NCBI RefSeq assembly: GCF_004114915.1
Contig: NZ_CP022219.1
Span: 1,766,501-1,830,500, forward strand
Reading direction: 5' to 3'
DNA: 64,000 nucleotides
From: Bradyrhizobium guangxiense
GTDB lineage: Bacteria; Pseudomonadota; Alphaproteobacteria; Rhizobiales; Xanthobacteraceae
The position numbers were made by a program, and so were the translations under genes. The notes under the pieces were generated by a model that saw nothing but the letters and a program-made list of their open reading frames with translations, did no database searches and was not told the origin of the DNA. This document shows, piece by piece, positions 8,336 to 16,404 of this stretch (its first letter is position 1; each line of letters starts with the position of its first letter).

Positions 8336-9228
8336 GTTCGCAGCAAGCGGTCGCCTAGCGTCGCAAGGGCGATGCCGCTGATGATCAGCCCGGCCGCAAC
8401 GGCGAGACTGACGTCGATGGGCTCGCCGAGCAGGATCGCGGCGCTGGCGATGCCGACGAGCGGCGTTCCCGTGGTGCCGAGTGCCGTCGTCAGCGCCGAG
8501 ATGCTCTTGTTGACCATCGACATCGCCCAATAGGCCAGCGCCGTCCCGATCAGGCCGGAGTACACAAACAGCAGGACGAGCCTCCATGACCATTCCGCGT
8601 GCGGCAGGCCGTCCGTCACCAGCGCCGACCCTGTCAGCACGATCGTCGCGACGAGCACCTGCCAGATCAGGAGCTGGAGCGGCGACGCGATCCAGCGGTG
8701 CGCGCGGATATAGATGATGTTGGCCGCCCACGAGATCGCAGCCAGGATGACCATGCCGGCGCCGAGCACGACGTTCGCATTGGTCCAGTCGATCGAGGAC
8801 GGGTTCAGGATCACGGCAAGGCCGATCAATCCAAGCAGGGCGCCGGCGAGCTTTGCCACGGTCAGCGTATCCTTCCCCAGCAAAGGAGCGGCGATGGCGA
8901 CCCAGAGCGGCGTGGTGTAGCCCAGCACGATGGCCTTGCTCGCGGGCAGGAAGCGCACACCGGCCGCAACCAGGACCGAGAACAACGTCATGTGCAGCAG
9001 CGCCACGCTCAGGACCACCGGAATGTCGCGCCGCTCCGGGATCACCAGGTTGTTGCTGAGCCCGAGGATCACGAACAATCCGGCCAGCGCGATCCAGCTG
9101 CGGATCGCCGAAGTCCAAAGCGGCGGAAGAAACTGGACGAGCTGTTTCGTCACCGACCAGTTCACGCCCCAGGCCAGCACAACGATGAGGAACAGGCCGA
9201 CGGCTGCGCGAGGGGAAAGGGCGTTCAT
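8314..9228 (-). CDS. EamA/DMT-family exporter
   Basis: The 304-residue inner-membrane protein has about ten hydrophobic segments in two EamA repeats, as in drug/metabolite transporters that export amino acids or related metabolites. Typical motifs are WGVNWSVTKQLVQFLPP near the start and GTALAYWAMSMVNKSISA in the second half. It is transcribed away from a MocR-type regulator at 9312, with a perfect palindrome between them. This pairing suggests the regulator controls export of a PLP-related or amino-acid compound. The cargo cannot be read from sequence. Confidence 0.82.
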   Translation of the reverse strand: MNALSPRAAVGLFLIVVLAWGVNWSVTKQLVQFLPPLWTSAIRSWIALAGLFVILGLSNNLVIPERRDIPVVLSVALLHMTLFSVLVAAGVRFLPASKAIVLGYTTPLWVAIAAPLLGKDTLTVAKLAGALLGLIGLAVILNPSSIDWTNANVVLGAGMVILAAISWAANIIYIRAHRWIASPLQLLIWQVLVATIVLTGSALVTDGLPHAEWSWRLVLLFVYSGLIGTALAYWAMSMVNKSISALTTALGTTGTPLVGIASAAILLGEPIDVSLAVAAGLIISGIALATLGDRLLRTQATARG

Positions 9229-9272
9229 TGCGATGATCCTTGAAACAGTCCAGCGCCGCGGATAGCATCCCG

Positions 9273-9296
9273 TCTGGCACCTGAAAAAGTGCCAGA
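9273..9296. promoter_or_regulatory. Perfect palindrome between EamA exporter and MocR regulator
   Basis: TCTGGCAC (9273-9280) and GTGCCAGA (9289-9296) form a perfect 8-base inverted repeat around an 8-base AT-rich spacer. It lies 15 bases before the regulator start codon and 44 bases before the exporter start codon. This is the expected place and size for a dimeric GntR/MocR operator controlling both genes. Confidence 0.6.
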
Positions 9297-9311
9297 TTTG
9301 AGAAGAATGAA

Positions 9312-10760
9312 ATGCCAGTTTCCGAGAGCATGATCGCGGGCCTGATCGACCTCGATCGCGCCGGCGACGAGGGGTTGACGGCGCGGCTGACCGGTCAGCT
9401 CCGAAGCCTGATTGCGAGCGGTCGCCTCGGTAAGGGCCATGTGCTGCCGTCGAGCCGCCGGCTCGCGCGCGATCTTGGCGTGTCCCGCAACACCGTCACC
9501 TACGCGTTCGAGCAGCTCGCCGCGGAGGGTTATCTGGCTGCATCGCACGGGCGGCGCGCGGTGGTGACCGTCGACGGTGCGGAGCGGCTCGATGCGGCGG
9601 AGGCGGCTACACCGCGTCCGCGCTCCGGTCAGCCGCGGCTCTCGCCCTGGGCTTCACAGCTCAAGCAGACGGACTGGCCGATGTCCTATCTGGCACCGCT
9701 CAAGCCGTTGCGTCCGGGCCATTGCGACGCAAGAGAATTTCCATACGAGATCTGGGGACGTTGCCTGCGCCGGACCGCCGTAGGGGCAGCCAAGCGCGAG
9801 CTCGGCCCGGTCAACCGGCCGCGCTTGTGCGCGGCGCTGGCGCATTACCTCGCGACCAACAGAGGCGTTCGCGCCGGCGCGGAGCAGATCCTGATCCTGC
9901 CGAGCGCGCAGGCTGCGCTCACCTTGATTGCGGCTGCCGTCATCACGCCGGGCGATGAGGTCTGGGTCGAGGACCCCGGCTATCCCGGTGCCGCAGCCGC
10001 CTTCCGTGCCTCCGGTGCGCGCGTCACCGGCATCGGTCTGGACGAACAGGGGATGCAGCGGGTTGCGGGCCTGGCGCCGCCAACGCTGATCTTCATGACG
10101 CCTTCGCACCAGCATCCGACCGGGCGACTCATGTCACTCGCCCGTCGCACCGAATTTCTGAAGCTGAGCAGGCCCGGCAAGACCTGGATCGTGGAGGACG
10201 ACTATGACGGCGAATTCCACTACGACAGCCGGCCGGTGCCGGCGTTGCAGGGGTTGGATGTCCACGGCCGCGTGTTCTACGTCGGCACCTTCTCCAAGGC
10301 GATGACGCCGGACATCCGGCTCGGCTATCTCGTCGCGCCCCCGGCATTGGTGAGCACGCTGGAGATCGCGCAGCGGCATATCGGGCTGATCGCCGCCAGC
10401 CCTGTCCAGGAAGCCCTGGCTGAGTTCATTGCCGACGGGCATTTCCTCGCACATCTGCGGCGGATGCGCCGGCTCTCTCACGCGCGGCGCGATCATCTCG
10501 TCGGGGGGCTGCAGCGCCATCTCGGCGACGTGCTCTCGGTCGAGGTTCCCTCGGGCGGCATCCAGCTCGTGGCGCGTCTCAAGCGCGGCCGCGCCGATCA
10601 GGCGGTGGCGAAGCGACTCGTTGAGGCGGGCGTTGTCACGCGCGCCATATCCAGCCTGGCGCTCGGCCAGCCGCGTGATCACGGCCTGCTGCTCGGCTTC
10701 GCGGCGTGGCGCGAGAGCGAGATCAGCGCGGCATTGCGGACGATGGCCTCGTGCTTCTAA
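9312..10760 (+). CDS. MocR/PdxR-type regulator (GntR HTH fused to aminotransferase domain)
   Basis: The 482-residue protein joins a GntR winged helix (about residues 15-80, with LPSSRRLARDLGVSRNTVTY) to a fold-type I aminotransferase-like domain. The PLP lysine is visible as Lys329 in GTFSKAMTPDIRLGY. MocR proteins bind PLP and a ligand and switch neighbouring genes. Here the divergent EamA exporter is the likely target through the palindrome at 9273-9296. Catalytic activity is not expected. The stop codon abuts a palindromic repeat at 10760. Confidence 0.88.
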   Translation: MPVSESMIAGLIDLDRAGDEGLTARLTGQLRSLIASGRLGKGHVLPSSRRLARDLGVSRNTVTYAFEQLAAEGYLAASHGRRAVVTVDGAERLDAAEAATPRPRSGQPRLSPWASQLKQTDWPMSYLAPLKPLRPGHCDAREFPYEIWGRCLRRTAVGAAKRELGPVNRPRLCAALAHYLATNRGVRAGAEQILILPSAQAALTLIAAAVITPGDEVWVEDPGYPGAAAAFRASGARVTGIGLDEQGMQRVAGLAPPTLIFMTPSHQHPTGRLMSLARRTEFLKLSRPGKTWIVEDDYDGEFHYDSRPVPALQGLDVHGRVFYVGTFSKAMTPDIRLGYLVAPPALVSTLEIAQRHIGLIAASPVQEALAEFIADGHFLAHLRRMRRLSHARRDHLVGGLQRHLGDVLSVEVPSGGIQLVARLKRGRADQAVAKRLVEAGVVTRAISSLALGQPRDHGLLLGFAAWRESEISAALRTMASCF

Positions 10761-10835
10761 AGCATAATCCGGACCCGAAGGGCCGCGTTAGCGCAAAGTG
10801 CGAAGTGGTTTTCCGGGAAGATCGTGCTCAAACAA
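10760..10835. repeat. Palindromic intergenic repeat (AGCATAATCCGGA type)
   Basis: The stretch between two convergent genes opens with AAGCATAATCCGGA and closes with TTCCGGGAAGATCGTGCT, an imperfect inverted repeat. It resembles the common extragenic palindromes of Bradyrhizobium and relatives. No coding capacity is seen, and it may help end transcription from both sides. Confidence 0.55.
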
Positions 10836-10842
10836 TAACGCT

Positions 10843-12066
10843 TCAATCCACGGCCTTCGTCACGATCCGGATCTCCGATGTCAGCGTGCGGTGCACCGGA
10901 CACTTGTCGGCGATCTCCATCAGCTTCCTGCGCTGTTCGGCGTCGAGCGCGCCGTCGATCGCGATGTCGCGCTCGATCTGGTCGAGCATACCTTCGCGCG
11001 TCTCGCACTCCGCGCAGTCCTTGGCGTAGATCTTGGAATGTTTCAGCGTGACCGTGACGCGGTCGAGCGGCAGCGACTTGCGGTCGGCGTAGAGGCGCAT
11101 GGTCATGGACGTGCAGGCGCCTAGGCCAGCGAGCAGGAAGTCGTAGGGCCCAGGGCCGGCATCCTCGCCACCGGCCGCAACAGGCTCGTCCGCGACAAGC
11201 CGATGGGGGCCGACGGTGATGATCTGGTTGAATTTGCTCTTGCGCGTCTCCTGGACCACGACCTTCCGCGGCTCCTCCGGAAGATCCATCACTCTCGCAG
11301 GTTTTGCCGTGTCGATGTAGCGGCTGGCCCAGGCCGCGATCACGTCGGCCGCGTAGAGCGCGTCGGCCGGCTTGGTCAGCAGATGATCCGCATGGTCGAG
11401 CGAGACGAAGCTCTTGGGGTGCCTGGCCGCAACGAAGATCTTGGTCGCGTTGTCGATGCCGACGGTGTCGTCGACAGGCGAGTGCATCACCAGCAGCGCC
11501 TTGTGCAGACCGGTGACATCCTTCATCAGCTCGTGCTCGGCGATATCGTCGAGGAATTCGCGCCTGATGCGGAACGGGCGCCCCGCCAGCGTGACCTCGA
11601 CCTCGCCCTGCGCGCGGATGTTCTCGATATGCTCCTTGAAGAGACCGGTCACGTGTGCCGGATCAGATGGCGCCGCGATGGTCACGACTGCGCTGGCTTC
11701 CGGGATCTTTCCGGCGGCGGCCAGGATCGCGGCGCCGCCGAGGCTGTGGCCGATCAGGATCGACGGCGCCTTGCGGGCGCTGCGCAGATGATCGGCCGCG
11801 CGGACGAGATCGGCAACGTTGGAGGAGAAGGTCGAATTGGCAAAATCGCCTTCGCTCGAGCCGAGCCCGGTGAAGTCGAAGCGCAGCACCGCGATGCCCT
11901 TGGCGGCGAGCGCCACCGAGATGCGCTTGGCCGCCAGCGTATCCTTGCCGCAGGTGAAGCAGTGCGCAAACAGCGCGAAAGCGGCGGGATCGCCGTCGGG
12001 CAGCTCGAGTGCGGCCGAAAGCTGGTGACCGCCTTCGCCGGTGAATTGAAAGCGTTCCGTCGGCAT
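10843..12066 (-). CDS. Bifunctional alpha/beta hydrolase - OsmC family protein
   Basis: The 407-residue fusion has an N-terminal alpha/beta hydrolase (about 1-250) with nucleophile Ser108 in GHSLGG. A C-terminal OsmC-like domain (about 275-405) keeps the peroxidatic pair Cys318 (GACTS) and Cys389 (DKCPVHRT). OsmC domains reduce organic hydroperoxides through such a pair. The combination suggests hydrolysis of an acyl ester coupled to removal of a hydroperoxide, but no substrate is known. It is the last gene of a five-gene minus-strand operon starting at the ferredoxin, 26 bases after the molybdopterin oxidoreductase. Confidence 0.87.
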   Translation of the reverse strand: MPTERFQFTGEGGHQLSAALELPDGDPAAFALFAHCFTCGKDTLAAKRISVALAAKGIAVLRFDFTGLGSSEGDFANSTFSSNVADLVRAADHLRSARKAPSILIGHSLGGAAILAAAGKIPEASAVVTIAAPSDPAHVTGLFKEHIENIRAQGEVEVTLAGRPFRIRREFLDDIAEHELMKDVTGLHKALLVMHSPVDDTVGIDNATKIFVAARHPKSFVSLDHADHLLTKPADALYAADVIAAWASRYIDTAKPARVMDLPEEPRKVVVQETRKSKFNQIITVGPHRLVADEPVAAGGEDAGPGPYDFLLAGLGACTSMTMRLYADRKSLPLDRVTVTLKHSKIYAKDCAECETREGMLDQIERDIAIDGALDAEQRRKLMEIADKCPVHRTLTSEIRIVTKAVD

Positions 12067-12092
12067 GGGCTTCCCCCGTTCTTGCTCGAATT

Positions 12093-12755
12093 CTAATCGT
12101 CCGAATAGCGCTGCTCGGCCCAGGGGTCGCCGCGGTTATGATAGCCGCGGACTTCCCAGAAGCCCGGCGCGTCCTCGATCAGGAATTCGATGGCCTGGAG
12201 CCATTTCGCGCTCTTCCAGAAATAGAGATGCGGCACCACCAGGCGCACTGGGCCGCCATGCTCTTCCGTCAGCGGCTGGCCAGACCAGCTATGGGCGAGC
12301 AGCGCATCCTCGGCGGCAAAGTCTTCCAGCGCGAGGTTGGTGGTGTAGCCGTCATAGGAATGCAGCACCACGAAGCGCGCATCCTCGTGCGGCTGGCAGG
12401 CTGCGAGCAGGTCGCGCGTGGCGAGCCCCTCCCATTCATTGTCGTAGCGCGACCAGGTCGTCACGCAATGAATGTCGGAAATGAACCGGGCCTGCTTTTG
12501 CGCGGCGAACTCCGCAAAGGTCCAGAACACGGGGGTCTCGACCGCGCCGTAGACGTCCAGTCGCCAACGCTCGCGCGACACCGGCGGCGTGACCCCGAGA
12601 TCGAGCACCGGCCAGTCCTTGGTAAGATGCTGGCCCGGCGGCAGGCGCTGGTCTTCCGGGCGCGTGATCTTGCCGGTGAGGAAGCGGCCTTCGCGCGCCC
12701 ATTTCTCCTTGGTGCGGGTCAGCTTGCTATCGGGCGGCTCATTGTCGTCGGGCAT
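12093..12755 (-). CDS. Sulfite oxidase-like molybdopterin oxidoreductase, cytoplasmic
   Basis: The 220-residue protein matches the oxidoreductase molybdopterin-binding domain. Cys97, in SDIHCVTTWSRYDNEWEG, is the expected molybdenum ligand, and HGGPVRLVVPHLYFWKSAKW is the second family motif. No Tat signal or membrane anchor is present, unlike MsrP/YedY, so it probably works in the cytoplasm. The electron partner is unknown; the operon's ferredoxin is a candidate. It starts three bases after the MHS transporter stop. Confidence 0.85.
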   Translation of the reverse strand: MPDDNEPPDSKLTRTKEKWAREGRFLTGKITRPEDQRLPPGQHLTKDWPVLDLGVTPPVSRERWRLDVYGAVETPVFWTFAEFAAQKQARFISDIHCVTTWSRYDNEWEGLATRDLLAACQPHEDARFVVLHSYDGYTTNLALEDFAAEDALLAHSWSGQPLTEEHGGPVRLVVPHLYFWKSAKWLQAIEFLIEDAPGFWEVRGYHNRGDPWAEQRYSDD

Positions 12756-12758
12756 TGG

Positions 12759-14081
12759 CTACTCGTGGCGGTGCATCGCGGAAGCGTGCTTGGTGTCGCG
12801 CATGGTGGAATAGATGATCAGCGACAGGCAGATGATGCCACTGAGATAGAAGTAGAACCAGTCTTCGTGCCCGATGCTCTTGAAATAGAGCGCGATCGCC
12901 GGTGCCGTGCCGCCGAAGATCGAAACCGTGATGGCATAGGGCAGGCCAACGCCGAGCGCGCGGACATTGGTCGGGAACAGCTCGGCCTTCACCACCGCAT
13001 TGATCGAGGTGTAGCCGGCGACGAACAGCCAGGCGGCGCAGATCAGGATGAAGGCGATGAAGGGCGACTTGGTCTCCTTCAGCGTCATCAACAGCGGAAC
13101 CGTCGCAAGCGTGCCGGCGACACCGAAGAAGATCAGGAGCGGCTTACGTCCGATCTTGTCCGAGATGGCACCATAGATCGGCTGCAGGATGGTCGCGAAG
13201 ATCAAGGTGCCGAAGATGACCAGCGTGGTCTGGTCTTCCGTCAAGCCCACCGACAGCTTGACGAAGGTCTGCATGTAGGTGGTGAAGGTGTAGAACGCCG
13301 CGGTGCCGCCGGCGGTGAGCCCGACCACCAGCAGGAGCTCGCGCGGATAGCGCAGCAGGTTGGTGATCGAGCCGGTGGGCTTCACCACCTTCTTGGCCTC
13401 CTCGAACGCCTCAGTCTCGTGCAAGCCGCGCCGCATCACGGCAGCCACGATCGCGAGCATCGCGCCGATCGCGAACGGGATGCGCCAGCCCCAGGCTTTC
13501 AGCTCCTCTGGCGTGAGGAACACCTTCTGCAGGAGTAGCAGCACGATGATCGCGGTGAGCTGGCCCCCGATCAGCGTCACGTACTGAAAGCTGGAATAGA
13601 AGCCGCGGTGCCTGGGGTCGGCGACCTCGCTGAGATAGGTCGCGCTGGCGCCATATTCGCCGCCGAGGCTCAGGCCCTCGATGATGCGGGCGACCGCCAA
13701 GATCACCGGCGCGGCAAAGCCGATCGTGGCATAAGTCGGCGTCAGCGCGATGATCAGCGAGCCGAAGCACATGAAGACGACCGACAGGGTCAGCGAGATG
13801 CGTCGGCCGAAATGGTCGGCGAGGTAGCCGAAGAACCAGCCGCCCAAGGGCCGCATCAGGAAGGTCGCCGCGAAAACGACGGCGACGTTCAATTGCTGGA
13901 CGACGGGGTCGTTGCCTGGAAAGAAGGCTGGCGCGAAATAGAGCGCGAATGCCGTGTAGGCGTAGAAATCGTACCACTCGACGAGATTGCCGATGGAGCC
14001 GATGAAGATCGCCTTGATCCGCCGCTTGGCGTCGGCGAGGTCGATGTTGTCAGAGGCCGGTTGGGTTGTTAGCTCAGTCAC
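12759..14081 (-). CDS. MFS transporter, metabolite:H+ symporter (MHS) family
   Basis: This roughly 440-residue, 12-segment permease resembles KgtP/ProP-type MHS carriers for small organic acids. Family marks include GNLVEWYDFYAYTAFALYF near the start, RPLGGWFFGYLADHFGRR in the loop after segment two, and EGLSLGGEYG. The start chosen is GTG at 14081, preceded by GGAGAGG at a good distance; a GTG at 14096 lacks a ribosome site. It sits between the P450 and the molybdopterin enzyme, so it may import the compound they oxidise. The substrate is unknown. Confidence 0.85.
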   Translation of the reverse strand: MTELTTQPASDNIDLADAKRRIKAIFIGSIGNLVEWYDFYAYTAFALYFAPAFFPGNDPVVQQLNVAVVFAATFLMRPLGGWFFGYLADHFGRRISLTLSVVFMCFGSLIIALTPTYATIGFAAPVILAVARIIEGLSLGGEYGASATYLSEVADPRHRGFYSSFQYVTLIGGQLTAIIVLLLLQKVFLTPEELKAWGWRIPFAIGAMLAIVAAVMRRGLHETEAFEEAKKVVKPTGSITNLLRYPRELLLVVGLTAGGTAAFYTFTTYMQTFVKLSVGLTEDQTTLVIFGTLIFATILQPIYGAISDKIGRKPLLIFFGVAGTLATVPLLMTLKETKSPFIAFILICAAWLFVAGYTSINAVVKAELFPTNVRALGVGLPYAITVSIFGGTAPAIALYFKSIGHEDWFYFYLSGIICLSLIIYSTMRDTKHASAMHRHE

Positions 14082-14109
14082 GTCCGGCCTCTCCACTGTC
14101 TGGAAAGGC

Positions 14110-15330
14110 CTACATCGCCTTTCCGAGCAGAAATGGCAACTGGCGGGGGCCTCGCACCGTGCCCTGCGACCAGGTCACCGTGCCTGCCGGATCGAGCCGG
14201 AAGTCCGGAATGCGTGTCAGCCATTCCTCCAGCGCAACCTGCATCTCCATGCGCGCGAGGTTGGAACCGACGCAGCGATGGATGCCGAGACCGAAGGCGG
14301 CGTGGCGATTTTCGCGCCGGTCGATCACGACTTTGTCAGCATCCGGAAACACCTTGGGATCGCGATTGGCGGCCGGGAAGGACAACAGCACCATGTTGCC
14401 CGCCTTGACCGGGCAGCCCGAGATTGTCGTCTCCTTGACTACCTCGCGCGCCATCGTCACCGGCGAATAGGCACGCAGCAGTTCCTCCACCGCGGTCGGG
14501 ATCAGCGCGGGCTCGGCGATCAGACGCTCGCGATCGGCCGGCGTCTTTGCGAGATGCCACAGCGAGGAACCGATCGCGCTCCAGGTGGTGTCGATGCCCG
14601 CAATCAGCAGCAGGCGCAGCGAGCCCAGCACGTGGGACTCTTCCAGCGGCTGGCCCTCCTTGTCCTTGGCGTTCATCAGGTAGGAAATCAGATCGTCGGT
14701 GGGCCTCGATCTGCGCTCTTCGATGTGGGTCCTGAAATAGGCGCTCATCTCCTGCACGGCCTGGACCAGCTTGGTCTCGTCCTTGATGCCGAGCTCGAGG
14801 ATCATGTGAATCCAGTTGATGAAGAGATCGCTGTCGCTCTCGGGAATGCCGAGCATATGCGCGATGGCTCGCACCGGGATGTACTTGCTGTAGCGCCCTG
14901 CGGCGTCGACCTTGCCGTCGGCGATGAACCCGTCGATCAGCTCGTTGCAGATCGCGCGCATCCGCGGTTCCAGCTTCTTCATCGCATCCGGCGTGAACGG
15001 CGGCAGCAGCAGCTGCTTGGCCGGCTTATGCACGGGCGGGTCCGAGGGGATCGGCGGGGGTGCGTTCCTGGCGATCTCCGGCCGCACGTCGCGGACGATG
15101 ATGCGGCGCGAGGAGAAATGCTCGGTGTCGTTGGCTATTTCGCGAACGGCCTCATAGGTCGTCGGCATGTAGCAGCCGAGGAAGCGCTCGGTGTGCACGA
15201 CTGGGCTTGCGGCGCGCAGCTCATCCCAGATCGGGAACGGGTCTTCCGTCCACTGCGGATCGGTGTGGTCGAAATCGTTGACCCAGTCGATGACGGGCGG
15301 GTGGGCGACAGGCTGGCTGACGTCGGACAT
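14110..15330 (-). CDS. Cytochrome P450
   Basis: This is a soluble bacterial P450 of 406 residues. The heme-binding loop FGLGIHRCVGSNLARMEM places the thiolate ligand at Cys353. The I-helix oxygen-activation motif reads AGIDTTWSAI, and an ExxR helix is present. It lies 58 bases downstream of a ferredoxin gene that can supply electrons; no ferredoxin reductase is linked. The divergent TetR gene is the probable regulator. Family-level function is certain, but the substrate is not predictable. Confidence 0.92.
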   Translation of the reverse strand: MSDVSQPVAHPPVIDWVNDFDHTDPQWTEDPFPIWDELRAASPVVHTERFLGCYMPTTYEAVREIANDTEHFSSRRIIVRDVRPEIARNAPPPIPSDPPVHKPAKQLLLPPFTPDAMKKLEPRMRAICNELIDGFIADGKVDAAGRYSKYIPVRAIAHMLGIPESDSDLFINWIHMILELGIKDETKLVQAVQEMSAYFRTHIEERRSRPTDDLISYLMNAKDKEGQPLEESHVLGSLRLLLIAGIDTTWSAIGSSLWHLAKTPADRERLIAEPALIPTAVEELLRAYSPVTMAREVVKETTISGCPVKAGNMVLLSFPAANRDPKVFPDADKVVIDRRENRHAAFGLGIHRCVGSNLARMEMQVALEEWLTRIPDFRLDPAGTVTWSQGTVRGPRQLPFLLGKAM

Positions 15331-15388
15331 GTCGGGGGAATCCTCGGGCTGGTGGTCGAATAGCGCACGCGGGCGGGGGAAGGCCGCG

Positions 15389-15598
15389 CTACTCCTCGAT
15401 CACATCGATTGCGATTTCCGGGCAGTTGGATTTGGCGAGCCAGGCCTTGTCTTCGAGCCCGGGCGGGACCGTGCCGTCGCCGGCTTCGTGCGCGTTGCCA
15501 AATTCGTCGAGCTCGAAAAGCTCCGGCGCGAGTGCCTTGCAGCGCGCGTGGCCCTGGCATTTGTCGGGATCGACGTGAACCCTCAGTCGCTCTGTCAT
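15389..15598 (-). CDS. 3Fe-4S ferredoxin, P450 redox partner
   Basis: The 69-residue ferredoxin has the motif C14-xx-H17-xx-C20 and a distal Cys59-Pro. This is the three-cysteine pattern of P450-associated 3Fe-4S ferredoxins, in which the usual second cysteine is replaced (here by His). AAGGAT precedes the ATG. It is the first gene of the P450 operon, divergent from TetR, and should carry electrons to the P450 at 14110. The reductase must be encoded elsewhere. Confidence 0.9.
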   Translation of the reverse strand: MTERLRVHVDPDKCQGHARCKALAPELFELDEFGNAHEAGDGTVPPGLEDKAWLAKSNCPEIAIDVIEE

Positions 15599-15687
15599 GG
15601 CGGCATCCTTGGTCGTATGCGCGCGTGGCCCCGCAGGGCGGCGCGTTCCTCATGTCAATCTTATCCGCGGCATTTACCGCGGGCTTT

Positions 15688-15745
15688 AAGTTATATGCTA
15701 TTACATTCGCGGCAGGCTTTCCCTGTCAAGCGCAAACTTATAGGC
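15688..15745. promoter_or_regulatory. Candidate TetR operator repeats in the ferredoxin/TetR intergenic region
   Basis: The 158-base region between the divergent genes holds two copies of a similar AT-rich motif: AAGTTATATGC (15688-15698) and AACTTATAGGC (15735-15745), matching at 9 of 11 positions. The region is otherwise non-coding and AT-richer than its surroundings. TetR operators are often paired near divergent promoters, so this is the best candidate here. It is an inference from repetition and position. Confidence 0.35.
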
Positions 15746-15756
15746 TTGGCCATAAC

Positions 15757-16404
15757 ATGCGCTCCCAACTCGCCCGCAAGCCCGACAACACCTATCATCA
15801 TGGCGATCTCCGCGACGCCTTGATCAAGGCCGCGCTGCGCGAAGCGGAGCAGGGCGGTGCCGAGGCGATCAGCATCAAGGCACTGGCGAAGCAGCTCGGC
15901 GTCTCGCAGCCGGCGCCGTATCGGCACTTTGCCGATCGCGAGGCGCTGCTTGCGGCGGTGACGGCGGAGGCGTTTCGCCAGCTCAGCGCAATGCTGCGCG
16001 AGGCAATGGCAAAGCCATCGAAGCAATCAAAGCTGTCGCGGCTGGCTCAGGCGACCCTGGATTTCGGTCTGCGCCGCAACGGCATCTACCGCCTGATGTT
16101 CGCCTCGCGCACCGTCTCATGCGCGGCCAAAGGCAGCGAGCTGCACGAGGCCACGCGCGAGACGTTTGCGCTCGTGATCGAAGCGCTGGAAGCGCCCGCG
16201 GTCGGCTATTTGCGCGAGCGGCAAGCGCTCAAGATCTGGGCGGCGCTGCACGGCGTCGTGATGCTGGCCGAGCAGGGTCTGTTCACCGGCGAAGCGGCCC
16301 ATGCCACGCGCGAGGAACTGGTCGAGGATTTCGTCCGCGAGACGAAGGCCGCGCTCGCGGTCGCGATCAAGGACGCGCGGCGCCGGAAGACGACCGCTCT
16401 CTAA
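15757..16404 (+). CDS. TetR/AcrR family regulator with WHG-type C-terminal domain
   Basis: The 215-residue regulator has an N-terminal TetR helix-turn-helix with IKALAKQLGVSQPAPYRHFADREALLAAV. Its ligand domain resembles the WHG type, with NGIYRLMFASR and KIWAALHGVVMLAEQGLF. The ATG at 15757 fits the family N-terminus (NTYHHGDLRDALIKAAL follows); the frame stays open further upstream but there it enters the ferredoxin region. It is divergent from the ferredoxin-P450 operon and probably represses it. The 3' end overlaps the convergent racemase gene by four bases. Confidence 0.9.
   Translation: MRSQLARKPDNTYHHGDLRDALIKAALREAEQGGAEAISIKALAKQLGVSQPAPYRHFADREALLAAVTAEAFRQLSAMLREAMAKPSKQSKLSRLAQATLDFGLRRNGIYRLMFASRTVSCAAKGSELHEATRETFALVIEALEAPAVGYLRERQALKIWAALHGVVMLAEQGLFTGEAAHATREELVEDFVRETKAALAVAIKDARRRKTTAL

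Noticed and set aside
12138..15363. Long plus-strand open frames opposite the MHS carrier and P450 genes
   Set aside because: They mirror the codon structure of real minus-strand genes with clear family motifs, and their products are low-complexity and unrecognisable.
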